From: CAZGUG01 sp964529035
Lineage (GTDB): Bacteria; Bacillota; Clostridia; Ch29
Direction of reading: 5' to 3'
NCBI GenBank assembly: GCA_964529035.1
Contig: CAZGUG010000033.1
Span: forward strand, 1 to 21,637
Length of the DNA stretch: 21,637 nt
The number at the start of each line of letters is the position of its first letter. The first letter of the stretch is position 1. The position numbers were made by a program, and so were the translations under genes. Below are positions 1 to 6,658 of the stretch, piece after piece. Under the pieces are notes generated by a model, which ran no database searches, was not told the origin of the DNA, and saw nothing but the letters and a program-made list of their open reading frames with translations.

Positions 1-972
1 ACAGATTTCCGTTATATTTCAACATGGAAGGATGGAAAATGGGATGAGGGCAAGCTGGTAGAAGACAACAGGCTCTGCATCAGCGAGGGTTCTACCGCCC
101 TCCACTATGGCCAGCAGTGCTTTGAAGGGCTTAAAGCCTATCGGACAAAGGATGGTAAGATACAGCTGTTTAGACCAGATCAAAACGCAAAACGTATGCA
201 GGAAACCTGTAAGCGTATACTAATGCCCGAAGTGCCGGTGGATAAATTTGTTGATGCATGTGTTCAGGTTGTAAAAGCAAACCGGCATTATGTTCCTCCC
301 TATGGCACCGGTGCCACCCTTTACCTAAGGCCGTTAACGATAGGAGTAGGTGATGCTGTAGGCGTAAAACCGGCTCCGGAATACATCTTCCGTGTATTTT
401 GTACGCCGGTGGGTGCATATTTTAAGGGAGGTCTGGCACCTGTTAACTTTACCGTATCGGATTATGACAGGGCGGCTCCTCAAGGTACCGGTGCGGCAAA
501 GGTTGGCGGAAATTATGCAGGGAGCCTTCTGCCCCATGAATTAGCCGTAAAAAAAGGTTTCGCGGACTGTATATACCTGGACCCGGCCACCCATACAAAG
601 ATTGAAGAAGTAGGTGCGGCGAATTTCTTTGGCATTACCAAAGACAATAAATTTGTCACTCCAAAATCACCTTCCATACTTCCCAGCATTACAAAATATT
701 CACTGTTACAAGTGGCAAAGGATTATTTAGGCATGGAAGTTGAAGAAAGAGACGTATACATTGATAAACTGGATGAATTTGCAGAAGCCGGTGCCTGTGG
801 TACCGCTGCCGTAATAACTCCCATAGGAGGAATTGAGTACAAAGGGAAACTACATGTGTTCCACAGCGAAACAGAAGTAGGCCCTGTAACCAAGAAACTG
901 TATGATACTCTGTGCGGAATACAGTTTGGGGACATTAAAGCACCCGAAAATTGGATTCTGGAAGTAAAATGA
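1..972 (+). CDS. ilvE: Branched-chain amino acid aminotransferase, 5' truncated by window edge
   Basis: The reading frame is open from base 1, so the start lies outside the window; 323 residues are visible and roughly 20-35 N-terminal residues appear to be missing compared with the usual 340-360. The enzyme transfers the amino group between glutamate and the 2-oxo acids of Leu, Ile and Val, using PLP in the cytoplasm. Visible family marks are FEGLKAYR near the start, the PLP-lysine segment GAAKVGGNYAGSLLP (Lys167 of the visible part), and the cofactor-phosphate region around EEVGAANFF. It resembles the longer, eukaryote-like BCAT subgroup rather than E. coli IlvE. The stop codon is followed directly by a rho-independent terminator, so this is the last gene of its transcript. 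A complete Liv importer lies at the other end of the window, but nothing shows co-regulation. Confidence 0.93.
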   Translation, partial: TDFRYISTWKDGKWDEGKLVEDNRLCISEGSTALHYGQQCFEGLKAYRTKDGKIQLFRPDQNAKRMQETCKRILMPEVPVDKFVDACVQVVKANRHYVPPYGTGATLYLRPLTIGVGDAVGVKPAPEYIFRVFCTPVGAYFKGGLAPVNFTVSDYDRAAPQGTGAAKVGGNYAGSLLPHELAVKKGFADCIYLDPATHTKIEEVGAANFFGITKDNKFVTPKSPSILPSITKYSLLQVAKDYLGMEVEERDVYIDKLDEFAEAGACGTAAVITPIGGIEYKGKLHVFHSETEVGPVTKKLYDTLCGIQFGDIKAPENWILEVK

Positions 973-978
973 AGAGAG

Positions 979-1009
979 ACCGGCGGGAACGCCGGTTTTT
1001 ACTTTTTTT
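979..1009 (+). terminator. Rho-independent terminator after ilvE
   Basis: A 7-bp GC-rich perfect stem (ACCGGCG at 979-985 with CGCCGGT at 990-996) closes a GGAA loop and is followed by TTTT and then a run of seven T at 1003-1009. It starts 6 bases after the ilvE stop. Confidence 0.92.
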
Positions 1010-1020
1010 GAAATTGTCAT

Positions 1021-1049
1021 TTGACAAAAGAATGCAGTTTAAGTATTAT
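1021..1049 (+). promoter_or_regulatory. Sigma-A promoter of the NifX/Mrp operon
   Basis: A perfect -35 TTGACA (1021-1026), a 17-base spacer and a -10 TATTAT (1044-1049) sit about 70 bases before the first gene of the operon. Transcription would start near 1056, at the centre of the palindrome described separately. A short dyad, TTGTCA (1014-1019) with TGACAA (1022-1027), overlaps the -35. Confidence 0.85.
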
Positions 1050-1086
1050 GTTATTAGCATATGCTAATAACATAATAATGTTATTA
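1044..1086. promoter_or_regulatory. 34-bp perfect palindrome with overlapping second dyad, likely operator
   Basis: The arm TATTATGTTATTAGCAT (1044-1060) is followed without a spacer by its exact reverse complement (1061-1077), a 17+17 perfect palindrome centred on TTAGCAT/ATGCTAA. The word ATGTTATTA of the left arm (1048-1056) recurs at 1078-1086 and forms a second dyad with TAATAACAT (1065-1073). The left arm contains the -10 box and the predicted transcription start falls near the centre, so only half of the palindrome would be transcribed. That argues for a protein-binding DNA operator rather than an RNA hairpin. The DUF134 protein encoded downstream is the obvious candidate ligand, by inference only. 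Confidence 0.8.
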
Positions 1087-1121
1087 CACAGCAGAATCTA
1101 AAAAAACGGGAGGTGCAGAGG

Positions 1122-1502
1122 ATGAAGATTTGTATAACCAGTTCAGGCAGGGAATTAAGCTCGGCGGTGGACGGCAGGTTCGGGCGCTGCAGATATTTTT
1201 GCATATTTGACACCGAAGCCCGGGAAGCAAGGGTAATCGAAAACCAAGGCGCCCTTTCGCAGGGAGGCGCAGGCATTGCAGCGGCTCAGCAGGTGGCGGA
1301 TGAAGGCGTGGAAATAGTGATTACCGGCAACCTCGGTCCAAATGCAATGAATGTATTAAACTCGGCCGGGATTAAGGCATACAGGGCGGAGGGGACAGAT
1401 ATCGCCAATGCGGTGGAAATGTGCGAAGCCGGACAGCTTCAGCCAATAGGCGCTCCAGTATCCGCCCATTACGGAATGCAGCAGAGAAGAGGAGGCAAAT
1501 GA
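1122..1502 (+). CDS. NifX/NifB-like dinitrogenase iron-molybdenum cofactor family protein
   Basis: This 126-residue protein belongs to the small NifX/NafY/NifB-C-terminal fold family (Fe-Mo cofactor biosynthesis domain), whose members bind or carry metal clusters. Visible hallmarks are the N-terminal strand MKICITSSG, the segment VDGRFGRCRYFCIFD (residues 17-30), the glycine-rich turn GGAGIAAAQQ, and VEIVITGNLGPNA (63-75). The ATG at 1122 is chosen because GGGAGGTG (1108-1115) sits at proper distance; a GTG at 1113 lies within that site. No nif structural genes are present, so a nitrogenase role is not supported. Its partners are the two ferredoxin-Mrp ATPases immediately downstream, as in the anaerobe-specific orange-protein (ORP)-type clusters. 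The cofactor or target is unknown. The stop overlaps the next start. Confidence 0.85.
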   Translation: MKICITSSGRELSSAVDGRFGRCRYFCIFDTEAREARVIENQGALSQGGAGIAAAQQVADEGVEIVITGNLGPNAMNVLNSAGIKAYRAEGTDIANAVEMCEAGQLQPIGAPVSAHYGMQQRRGGK

Positions 1503-2359
1503 TGCTTATTTCGGTGCTCAGCGGCAAAGGCGGTACAGGCAAGACTACCATTGCCGTAAACCTGGCTGTTCTACTTGGAGACTCTAATTATGTTGACTGC
1601 GACGTGGAGGAGCCCAACGGGCATATATTCCTTAAACCGGATTTTTCCGAAAGAAAAAGGGTGGATACCATGATACCCGCGATTTCTGAGGATAAATGCA
1701 CCGGCTGTGGGGAATGCGCCGATTTTTGTTACTTCAATGCCCTGGCGGTGGTCAAAAAAAAGGTTATTCTTTTCCCGGAGATTTGTCATGGATGCGGAGG
1801 CTGTATACTCGCGTGTCCCCATGATGCCATAACAGAAAGCAAAAAGTACATCGGAAGGGTTGAAACCGGCCGCAGAGGAAACGTGCAGTGTGTTAGGGGA
1901 GTGTTGGAGATAGGCCAGCCAGTGGGGGTCCCTATAATACGAGAGATGAAAAACGGCCTTGACGGGTCAGGTCTTACCATACTGGACTGTCCGCCGGGCA
2001 GTTCCTGTGCAGTGGTGAATTCCATTCAGGGCACCGATTATGCGCTGCTGGTGACCGAGCCAACCAATTTCGGGCTTCACGATTTAAAGATAGCGGTGCA
2101 GCTAATTAGTAAGCTGAAGATACCGGGAGGGGTTGTGATAAACCGTTCCGGCGAAGATGATGTGCTAATAGAGAAATACTGTAGCACGGAAGGTATACCA
2201 CTGCTCGGGAAAATACCCTTTGAACGGGAAATTGCAGAAATATATTCCAGGGGTGGCCTGCTGGTTGATTATCCAAAATACAGGCAGTACTTTAAGGAGA
2301 TAGCCCAAAAACTGGGGGGAGTTATAAACGATGAAACAGCTTGTGATAATCAGCGGTAA
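1502..2359 (+). CDS. Mrp/MinD-type P-loop ATPase with 2x[4Fe-4S] ferredoxin insert (first copy)
   Basis: This 285-residue protein has a deviant Walker A motif GKGGTGKTT (8-16) at its N-terminus. A ferredoxin insert follows, with Cys66/69/72/76 and Cys95/98/101/105 able to hold two [4Fe-4S] clusters. The remaining Mrp domain includes Walker B-like TILDCPPG (159-166) and LLVTEPTNFGLHDL. Family knowledge places such proteins in ATP-dependent assembly or transfer of Fe-S or related metal clusters in the cytoplasm of anaerobes. ATG triplets occur at 1499 and 1502; 1502 is preferred because GGAGG at 1491-1495 is then 6 bases away. The start overlaps the stop of the NifX-like gene, and the 3' end overlaps the second ATPase by 29 bases, which implies translational coupling. 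The C-terminal tail beyond about residue 272 is dictated by that overlap. Confidence 0.9.
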   Translation: MLISVLSGKGGTGKTTIAVNLAVLLGDSNYVDCDVEEPNGHIFLKPDFSERKRVDTMIPAISEDKCTGCGECADFCYFNALAVVKKKVILFPEICHGCGGCILACPHDAITESKKYIGRVETGRRGNVQCVRGVLEIGQPVGVPIIREMKNGLDGSGLTILDCPPGSSCAVVNSIQGTDYALLVTEPTNFGLHDLKIAVQLISKLKIPGGVVINRSGEDDVLIEKYCSTEGIPLLGKIPFEREIAEIYSRGGLLVDYPKYRQYFKEIAQKLGGVINDETACDNQR

Positions 2360-3185
2360 AGGGGGGACCGGTAAAACCACAATAGCCGCTTCTTTTTCGC
2401 GGCTTGCCCAAAACGCTTCAGTGGCAGACTGTGATGTAGAAGCTCCAAACCTTCATATGCTGATAGAGGGCCGGGAGGTGATCAGGGAAGATTTCATCGG
2501 GGCTAGGGTTGCAGTCATAGACAGCGGCAAATGCAAGAAGTGCGGTCTGTGCGCAGAGGCCTGCCGTTTCGGCGCAATACAGGACTTTGCCGTTGATGAG
2601 CTTAACTGCGAAGGCTGCGGCGCATGCCAGGTGGCATGCCCCAGCGGAGCGGTCACCATGAAAGATGAAATTACCGGTTGGAATTTTATAAGCGAATACG
2701 GCGATAGGATATTCTCCCATGCAAGGCTTGATATAGGAGCCGACGGCTCTGGGAAGCTGGTTACCAGGGTGAGAAAAAGGGCGCTGGAGTACGATAAAAG
2801 GGACGAATTGGTTATTATAGACGGTTCTCCGGGTATCGGATGCACCGTTATTGCATCAATCACCGGTTGTGATGCTGCGCTGCTGGTAACCGAACCCACC
2901 CGCTCCGGTCTTGAGGATTTGATAAGAGCCCTTTCGACATGCGATCATTTTGGAATAAAGGCCTATGTATGTATCAACAAATATGACCTGAATGCCGGAA
3001 TGTGCAGTGAAATCGAAAACTACTGCACTAAGCAGGGATATGAAATTGCAGGCAGGATACCTTATGATACCAGGGTTTTGGAAGCCCTTAAGGACATGAA
3101 ACCGGTTGTTCTGTGCAAAGGCAGCCCGGCAGCCGGAGCCATAAAGGAGATGTACCGGAGGGTAATGAACCTGTTAGGGGAATAA
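2331..3185 (+). CDS. Mrp/MinD-type P-loop ATPase with 2x[4Fe-4S] ferredoxin insert (second copy)
   Basis: The 284 residues repeat the architecture of the preceding gene: GKGGTGKTT (9-17), a ferredoxin insert with Cys68/71/74/78 and Cys93/96/99/103, then VIIDGSPG (161-168) and LLVTEPTRSGLEDL (184-197). The two proteins are recognisably paralogous but strongly diverged, so they probably form a heteromeric ATPase pair rather than being a recent duplication. The start lies inside the previous gene (29-base overlap), with GGGGGAG upstream as ribosome-binding site. In Desulfovibrio, similar paired ATPases associate with a NifX-like orange protein carrying a Mo-Cu cluster; whether the same applies here cannot be told from sequence. 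Confidence 0.9.
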   Translation: MKQLVIISGKGGTGKTTIAASFSRLAQNASVADCDVEAPNLHMLIEGREVIREDFIGARVAVIDSGKCKKCGLCAEACRFGAIQDFAVDELNCEGCGACQVACPSGAVTMKDEITGWNFISEYGDRIFSHARLDIGADGSGKLVTRVRKRALEYDKRDELVIIDGSPGIGCTVIASITGCDAALLVTEPTRSGLEDLIRALSTCDHFGIKAYVCINKYDLNAGMCSEIENYCTKQGYEIAGRIPYDTRVLEALKDMKPVVLCKGSPAAGAIKEMYRRVMNLLGE

Positions 3186-3233
3186 CCGGCGTCAGCAGCG
3201 GTGTGTTCCCATACCACTAAGAGGAGGTTAACC

Positions 3234-3590
3234 ATGATAATAGCAATAGCAAAGGAAGGAAACCATGTTTCACAGCATTTTGGCCGCTGTGAAAGCTTTG
3301 AACTGGTCAAGGTTGAAAACGGCAGAGTTGTTGGCAGAGAAACCGTACCCAACCCGGGCCACAGGCCGGGGTTTTTGCCGGTATTTCTGGCTGAAAGGGG
3401 AGTTGGTGCCATAATTGCCGGGGGGATGGGCGGTTCGGCCCAGCAGCTTTTTGTGCAAAATGGAATAAAAGTTTACACGGGAGCCCAGGGAAGCGTATCC
3501 GGAATAATTGACGACTATGTGGCCGGTACGCTGAAATCGGAAGGCGGAGTATGCCAGAGCCATCAGTTCGAGGGAAACTGCGGCGAATAG
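3234..3590 (+). CDS. NifX-like iron-molybdenum cofactor family protein (second copy)
   Basis: A 118-residue member of the same fold as the gene at 1122: MIIAIAKEGNHVSQHFGRCESFELVKVENG is the typical first half (start through the HFG motif), and GVGAIIAGGMGGSAQQLF (56-73) is the glycine-rich second half. A cysteine/histidine-bearing tail, CQSHQFEGNC (107-116), could bind metal; this tail is absent from the first copy. The ATG at 3234 is chosen because GAGGAGG (3221-3227) precedes it by 6 bases; a GTG at 3201 in frame lacks such a site. It follows the second ATPase by 48 bases and is presumably co-transcribed. I see no terminator after it; the next gene has its own promoter. Confidence 0.87.
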   Translation: MIIAIAKEGNHVSQHFGRCESFELVKVENGRVVGRETVPNPGHRPGFLPVFLAERGVGAIIAGGMGGSAQQLFVQNGIKVYTGAQGSVSGIIDDYVAGTLKSEGGVCQSHQFEGNCGE

Positions 3591-3615
3591 CCAGCCGGTC
3601 ATAACACAGCTCTGC

Positions 3616-3645
3616 TTGCCGCAGATGTAAAAATACTGTTATAAT
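3616..3645 (+). promoter_or_regulatory. Sigma-A promoter of the DUF134 gene
   Basis: TTGCCG (3616-3621), an 18-base spacer and a perfect TATAAT (3640-3645) lie 46 bases before the DUF134 start. The long palindrome seen at the NifX/Mrp promoter is not repeated here. Confidence 0.65.
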
Positions 3646-3691
3646 TAAACCGGTAAGTTTATTATCAATTCATACAATTGGGGGTTTAATA

Positions 3692-4141
3692 ATGCCAAGG
3701 CCGGTAAAATGGAGAAGGGTTGAGCTGACGCCGAAGGAGAAATACTTTACTCCCGGAGGCAAGACCGAATGCACGCCGGAAGAGGTGGTTCTGAAGGTTG
3801 AGGAACTGGAAGCGATGCGGCTTAAGGATATAGAAGGCCTGAACCAGGAACAGTGTGCCCAAAGGATGAATATATCCCGCCAGACCTTTCAGCTTATAAT
3901 TGACCGGGCAAGAAACAAAACGGCCCATGCCCTTGTGGAGGGAAAGGCCATAAGGATAAGGGGCGGGAATTATACCGTGAATATCTGCAGGTACAGATGC
4001 ACAGAGTGCGGCAGCCTGTTCGACGAGCCCTTTGAAAAGGAAAAGATAATATGCCCAAGGTGTACTTCCGAAGATGTAACGTGCATTGCTGAAACCGGCT
4101 TTTGTAAGAAACGATGCGGAAGGGGAAACTGCTGTAAATGA
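3692..4141 (+). CDS. DUF134/UPF0251 family putative DNA-binding protein
   Basis: 149 residues. The N-terminus MPRPVKWRRV is the signature of this family. Residues about 27-80 form a sigma-region-4-like helix-turn-helix (NQEQCAQRMNISRQTFQLII at 51-70). A putative zinc ribbon follows with Cys103/Cys106 and Cys121/Cys124, and the C-terminus carries further cysteines at 131, 138, 142, 147 and 148. Family members are predicted DNA-binding proteins and are often found beside NifX/Mrp genes, so it is the likely regulator of the operon at 1122-3590; this is inference from context. A cysteine-rich tail in a protein beside iron-sulfur ATPases could sense metal or cluster status. It has its own promoter. 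Its stop overlaps the start of the DNA glycosylase gene (ATGA). Confidence 0.88.
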   Translation: MPRPVKWRRVELTPKEKYFTPGGKTECTPEEVVLKVEELEAMRLKDIEGLNQEQCAQRMNISRQTFQLIIDRARNKTAHALVEGKAIRIRGGNYTVNICRYRCTECGSLFDEPFEKEKIICPRCTSEDVTCIAETGFCKKRCGRGNCCK

Positions 4142-4785
4142 AGAAGTATATGCCTTCAAAAAAGGAAGGCAGGATAAAAAAACTGTGTCTTCACAAAGGG
4201 GAAGAGCATCTGAAAAAGGCTGATAAAACCATGGCAGCCATATTGGACAGGCATGGTCCATGCAGCCTTACCGCAAGAACGGATTATTTTAAGGTACTTT
4301 GTGAATCTATTATATCGCAGCAGCTTTCGGTGAAGGCGGCGGACACCATCTTTGGAAGGTTTTGCGACCTGTTCGACGGCGGAAGCCCCGAACCATTGAA
4401 GCTGCTTTCTCTAAGCGACGATGAAATAAGAAGGGCTGGCATTTCAAAACAAAAAGCTGTCTATTTAAAGGACCTGGCAAACAAAGTACAGTCAGGTGAA
4501 ATCAGCCCTGATGAGTTTCAAAAAATGGAAGACGAAGATATAATAAGAGTCCTTACCACGGTAAAGGGAATAGGCCGCTGGACGGCGGAGATGTTTCTGA
4601 TATTTGCGCTGAACCGCAGCGATGTGCTGCCAACAGACGACCTGGGCCTTAAAAAGGCGGTGCAGCATCAGTACCGGCTGAAGGAACTGCCGGAAAGCTG
4701 CCGGATTAAGGAAATAGCGGCCAGGTGGCATCCCTATGCCACGCTGGCCACTTGGTACCTTTGGAAAAGTATCGGCAACAAGTGA
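4138..4785 (+). CDS. HhH-GPD DNA glycosylase, AlkA-like (3-methyladenine DNA glycosylase II)
   Basis: The 215-residue protein matches the AlkA branch of the HhH-GPD superfamily, which removes alkylated bases from DNA. ESIISQQLSVKAADTIFGRF (56-75) is the characteristic first helical block. The helix-hairpin-helix is VKGIGRWTAEMFLIFAL (142-158) and LPTDDLGLKKA (164-174) supplies the catalytic aspartate, Asp168. It lacks the N-terminal beta domain of E. coli AlkA and, like many bacterial relatives, is only the catalytic core. There is no C-terminal iron-sulfur cysteine cluster, which argues against endonuclease III or MutY. The start overlaps the DUF134 stop, so the two genes are translationally coupled; the reason for linking a repair enzyme to that regulator is unclear. 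It converges on the FtsH-like gene with 16 bases between stops and no evident terminator. Confidence 0.9.
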   Translation: MKKYMPSKKEGRIKKLCLHKGEEHLKKADKTMAAILDRHGPCSLTARTDYFKVLCESIISQQLSVKAADTIFGRFCDLFDGGSPEPLKLLSLSDDEIRRAGISKQKAVYLKDLANKVQSGEISPDEFQKMEDEDIIRVLTTVKGIGRWTAEMFLIFALNRSDVLPTDDLGLKKAVQHQYRLKELPESCRIKEIAARWHPYATLATWYLWKSIGNK

Positions 4786-4801
4786 ATTTCCGGGGTTTCG
4801 G

Positions 4802-6322
4802 CTAAAAATTACATATCCTGTCCAGCTCTTCACCGGTCAGGGTTTCCTTGTGGAACAGTTCCAGGGCAATTTTTTCCAGGTATGCCCGGTTTTCATTGAT
4901 TATACATTTTGAATTCTTATAGGCAAGGTCGATTATCTTTTTTATCTCCCGCTCCACCAGCGGGATTTTTTCACCGTTCTGGCCGTATTTGTACACCCTG
5001 TTTCCCAAATCCGACATGCCCAGTTCGCATACCATCTGCTGGGCAATATCATTGGCCTTACCGAGGTCATCCTTGGCTCCGGTGGTTATTTCACCGAATA
5101 TCAGTTCTTCTGCGGCCCTGCCGCCCAGAAGGGTGCATATTTTGTTGTGCAGTTCATCCTTTGTATGCAGATACTTGTCCTCGTCGGTATAATTGAGGAC
5201 ATATCCCATTGCCTGTCCCCTGGGCACTATCGAGATTTTTTCAATGGGGTTGTTTTTGAGTATTCTGCCTATCAGGGCATGGCCGGCCTCATGAAACGCC
5301 ACTATTTTCCTTTCCTTTTCCATAACCGAAGAGTTCTTGAGCTGAAGGCCGATAAGCACCCTCTCTATGGCCTGGGAGAATTCTTCGGCGGTAATTACCG
5401 ACTTGTTCTTCCTTACCGCAAGGATTGCGGCTTCATTGGCAATGCTGGCCAGATGGGCTCCGGATACGCCGTGGGTTTTCCGTGCTATCTCGGCTATGTC
5501 GACATCCACACCAAGGGGCTTGTTTCTGGTATGCACCTTGAGTATTTCTTCCCTGGCCCTTACGTTGGGATTGCCTATGAACATATGCCGGTCAAACCTG
5601 CCGGGACGAAGAAGTGCCGGGTCCAGCATATCCATACGGTTGGTGGCACCCACTATCACTATGTTGTCGCCGGTATTGAAACCGTCCATTTCAACCAGCA
5701 GTTGGTTAAGCGTCTGGTCCTTCTCGCTGTTGTTGTCTGCGTTCCGGACCGAACCTATCGCGTCAATTTCGTCAATAAACACCACCGACGGGCTGTTTTT
5801 TTTTGCCTTCTCAAACACTTCCCTTATCCTGCTGGCACCCACCCCGACGTACTTTTCAACAAATTCCGAACCGCTGGCATAGACGAAATTGGAATTGGAT
5901 TCGCCGGCCACCGCCGAAGCCATAAGTGTTTTGCCGGTGCCGGGAGGTCCGTGGAAGAGTATTCCCTTGGGAATCTTGGCACCCATTTTTTTGTATTTTT
6001 CAACGTTTTTTATGAAGTCAATTACCTCTGACAGCTCTTCCTTGATTTCTTCCAGGCCGGCCACATCCTTGAAGGTAACCGATTTTGAAGTCTCGTCCTT
6101 TTTGTTCTTTGGTTCCTTAACCTTAATTGCGGCGGGAACCAACTGCACATTTCCTTCCAGCTTGATATAATATACAAGCAGTACCAGTGTAGTGATAAGA
6201 AGCAGTGCAAACTGGCCCGGATTGCCGGCAAAGCCTTTATGGGAGTAGGAAAAAGCAGTAAGCATCGAGGCTGTCAGCGCAACCGAAATAATCATACACC
6301 AAAAAACGATTTTTTTCTTCAA
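4802..6322 (-). CDS. Compact FtsH-like membrane AAA+ zinc metalloprotease
   Basis: The 506-residue protein has two predicted membrane segments (about 5-25 and 37-54) separated by only about a dozen residues. Canonical FtsH has an extracytoplasmic domain of some 65-75 residues there. The AAA+ module then shows Walker A GPPGTGKT (125-132), pore loop KYVGVG (157-162), Walker B VVFIDEID (180-187) and the second region of homology ATNRMDMLDPALLRPGRFDR (226-245). The protease has HEAGH (344-348) and the third zinc ligand in TTGAKDDL (Asp419), so it should be catalytically active. FtsH degrades membrane and soluble substrates at the inner face of the membrane. The length is well short of the usual 600-650, and the C-terminal tail is also missing. 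The start is TTG; only AGGAA-like Shine-Dalgarno bases precede it, and an internal ATG (residue 10) would cut the first membrane segment. It is probably a secondary FtsH paralogue. Confidence 0.9.
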   Translation of the reverse strand: MKKKIVFWCMIISVALTASMLTAFSYSHKGFAGNPGQFALLLITTLVLLVYYIKLEGNVQLVPAAIKVKEPKNKKDETSKSVTFKDVAGLEEIKEELSEVIDFIKNVEKYKKMGAKIPKGILFHGPPGTGKTLMASAVAGESNSNFVYASGSEFVEKYVGVGASRIREVFEKAKKNSPSVVFIDEIDAIGSVRNADNNSEKDQTLNQLLVEMDGFNTGDNIVIVGATNRMDMLDPALLRPGRFDRHMFIGNPNVRAREEILKVHTRNKPLGVDVDIAEIARKTHGVSGAHLASIANEAAILAVRKNKSVITAEEFSQAIERVLIGLQLKNSSVMEKERKIVAFHEAGHALIGRILKNNPIEKISIVPRGQAMGYVLNYTDEDKYLHTKDELHNKICTLLGGRAAEELIFGEITTGAKDDLGKANDIAQQMVCELGMSDLGNRVYKYGQNGEKIPLVEREIKKIIDLAYKNSKCIINENRAYLEKIALELFHKETLTGEELDRICNF

Positions 6323-6464
6323 AGGAGTTTCCTGCCTTTCGGGGGATAGTTCTTCAACTTTATTTTTACCTAAAGCATGCTAAATAATAAAGTTATATTC
6401 ATATAAATATATGGAAGAGCATACTGGAATTTCTGGATTGTATATGTGATTATTTTTGAAAGAT

Positions 6465-6498
6465 TTGACATAGAATAACGCCGGTGTTATAATATAAT
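6465..6498 (+). promoter_or_regulatory. Consensus sigma-A promoter of infC-rpmI-rplT
   Basis: TTGACA (6465-6470), a 17-base spacer and TATAAT (6488-6493) match the full consensus; a second TATAAT overlaps at 6493-6498. Transcription should start near 6500-6505, leaving a leader of about 155 bases. The divergent 6323-6464 stretch ahead of the FtsH-like gene is AT-rich; I could not identify a convincing minus-strand promoter in it. Confidence 0.9.
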
Positions 6499-6508
6499 CC
6501 GATAATTA

Positions 6509-6614
6509 AGTAGAAGCCATCCGCTTCTCACCCTGTGCCGAAGGTGCCGGGTTAAATCAACGTAACACTATTGTTGATCAGAGCGGACGGGTTTTGCCTA
6601 TCCGCACTTTTTAT
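6509..6614 (+). promoter_or_regulatory. infC operon leader with attenuator (L20-leader type)
   Basis: Two alternative folds can be read directly. Hairpin A is AGAAGC (6512-6517) with GCTTCT (6523-6528). A long-range pairing instead joins CCATCCGCT (6517-6525) to AGCGGACGG (6582-6590) with one mismatch. The second partner also forms the 5' arm of a terminator-like hairpin, GCGGA (6583-6587) with TCCGC (6601-6605), followed by ACTTTTTATT. An intermediate hairpin pairs ATCAAC (6556-6561) with GTTGAT (6573-6578). In Bacillus and relatives the same operon is repressed by ribosomal protein L20 binding its leader and promoting early termination; the arrangement here fits, but L20 binding itself is not provable from sequence. 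Confidence 0.75.
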
Positions 6615-6658
6615 TGTACTGCGGGACGGAATAAAATATTTATTGGAGGTGACTGAGT

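Noticed and set aside
1122..3590. Part of a nitrogenase (nif) cluster
   Set aside because: No nifH, nifD, nifK, nifE, nifN or radical-SAM nifB is present; the NifX-like domains occur with Mrp ATPases in many non-fixing anaerobes.
4786..4801. Terminator between the convergent glycosylase and FtsH-like genes
   Set aside because: Only a weak CCG/CGG pairing without a T run is present in the 16-base gap.
5147..6031. A long open frame (294 codons) on the + strand
   Set aside because: It is wholly antisense to the FtsH-like gene, whose AAA+ and protease motifs are unmistakable; it has no recognisable domain or ribosome-binding site.
6371..6390. TAAAGCATGCTAAATAATAA upstream of the FtsH-like gene, resembling the ATGCTAA half-site of the operator at 1044-1077
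   Set aside because: The symmetric core is only AGCATGCT, the half-sites are spaced two bases closer, and such words can arise by chance in AT-rich spacers. A genome-wide motif search would be needed.
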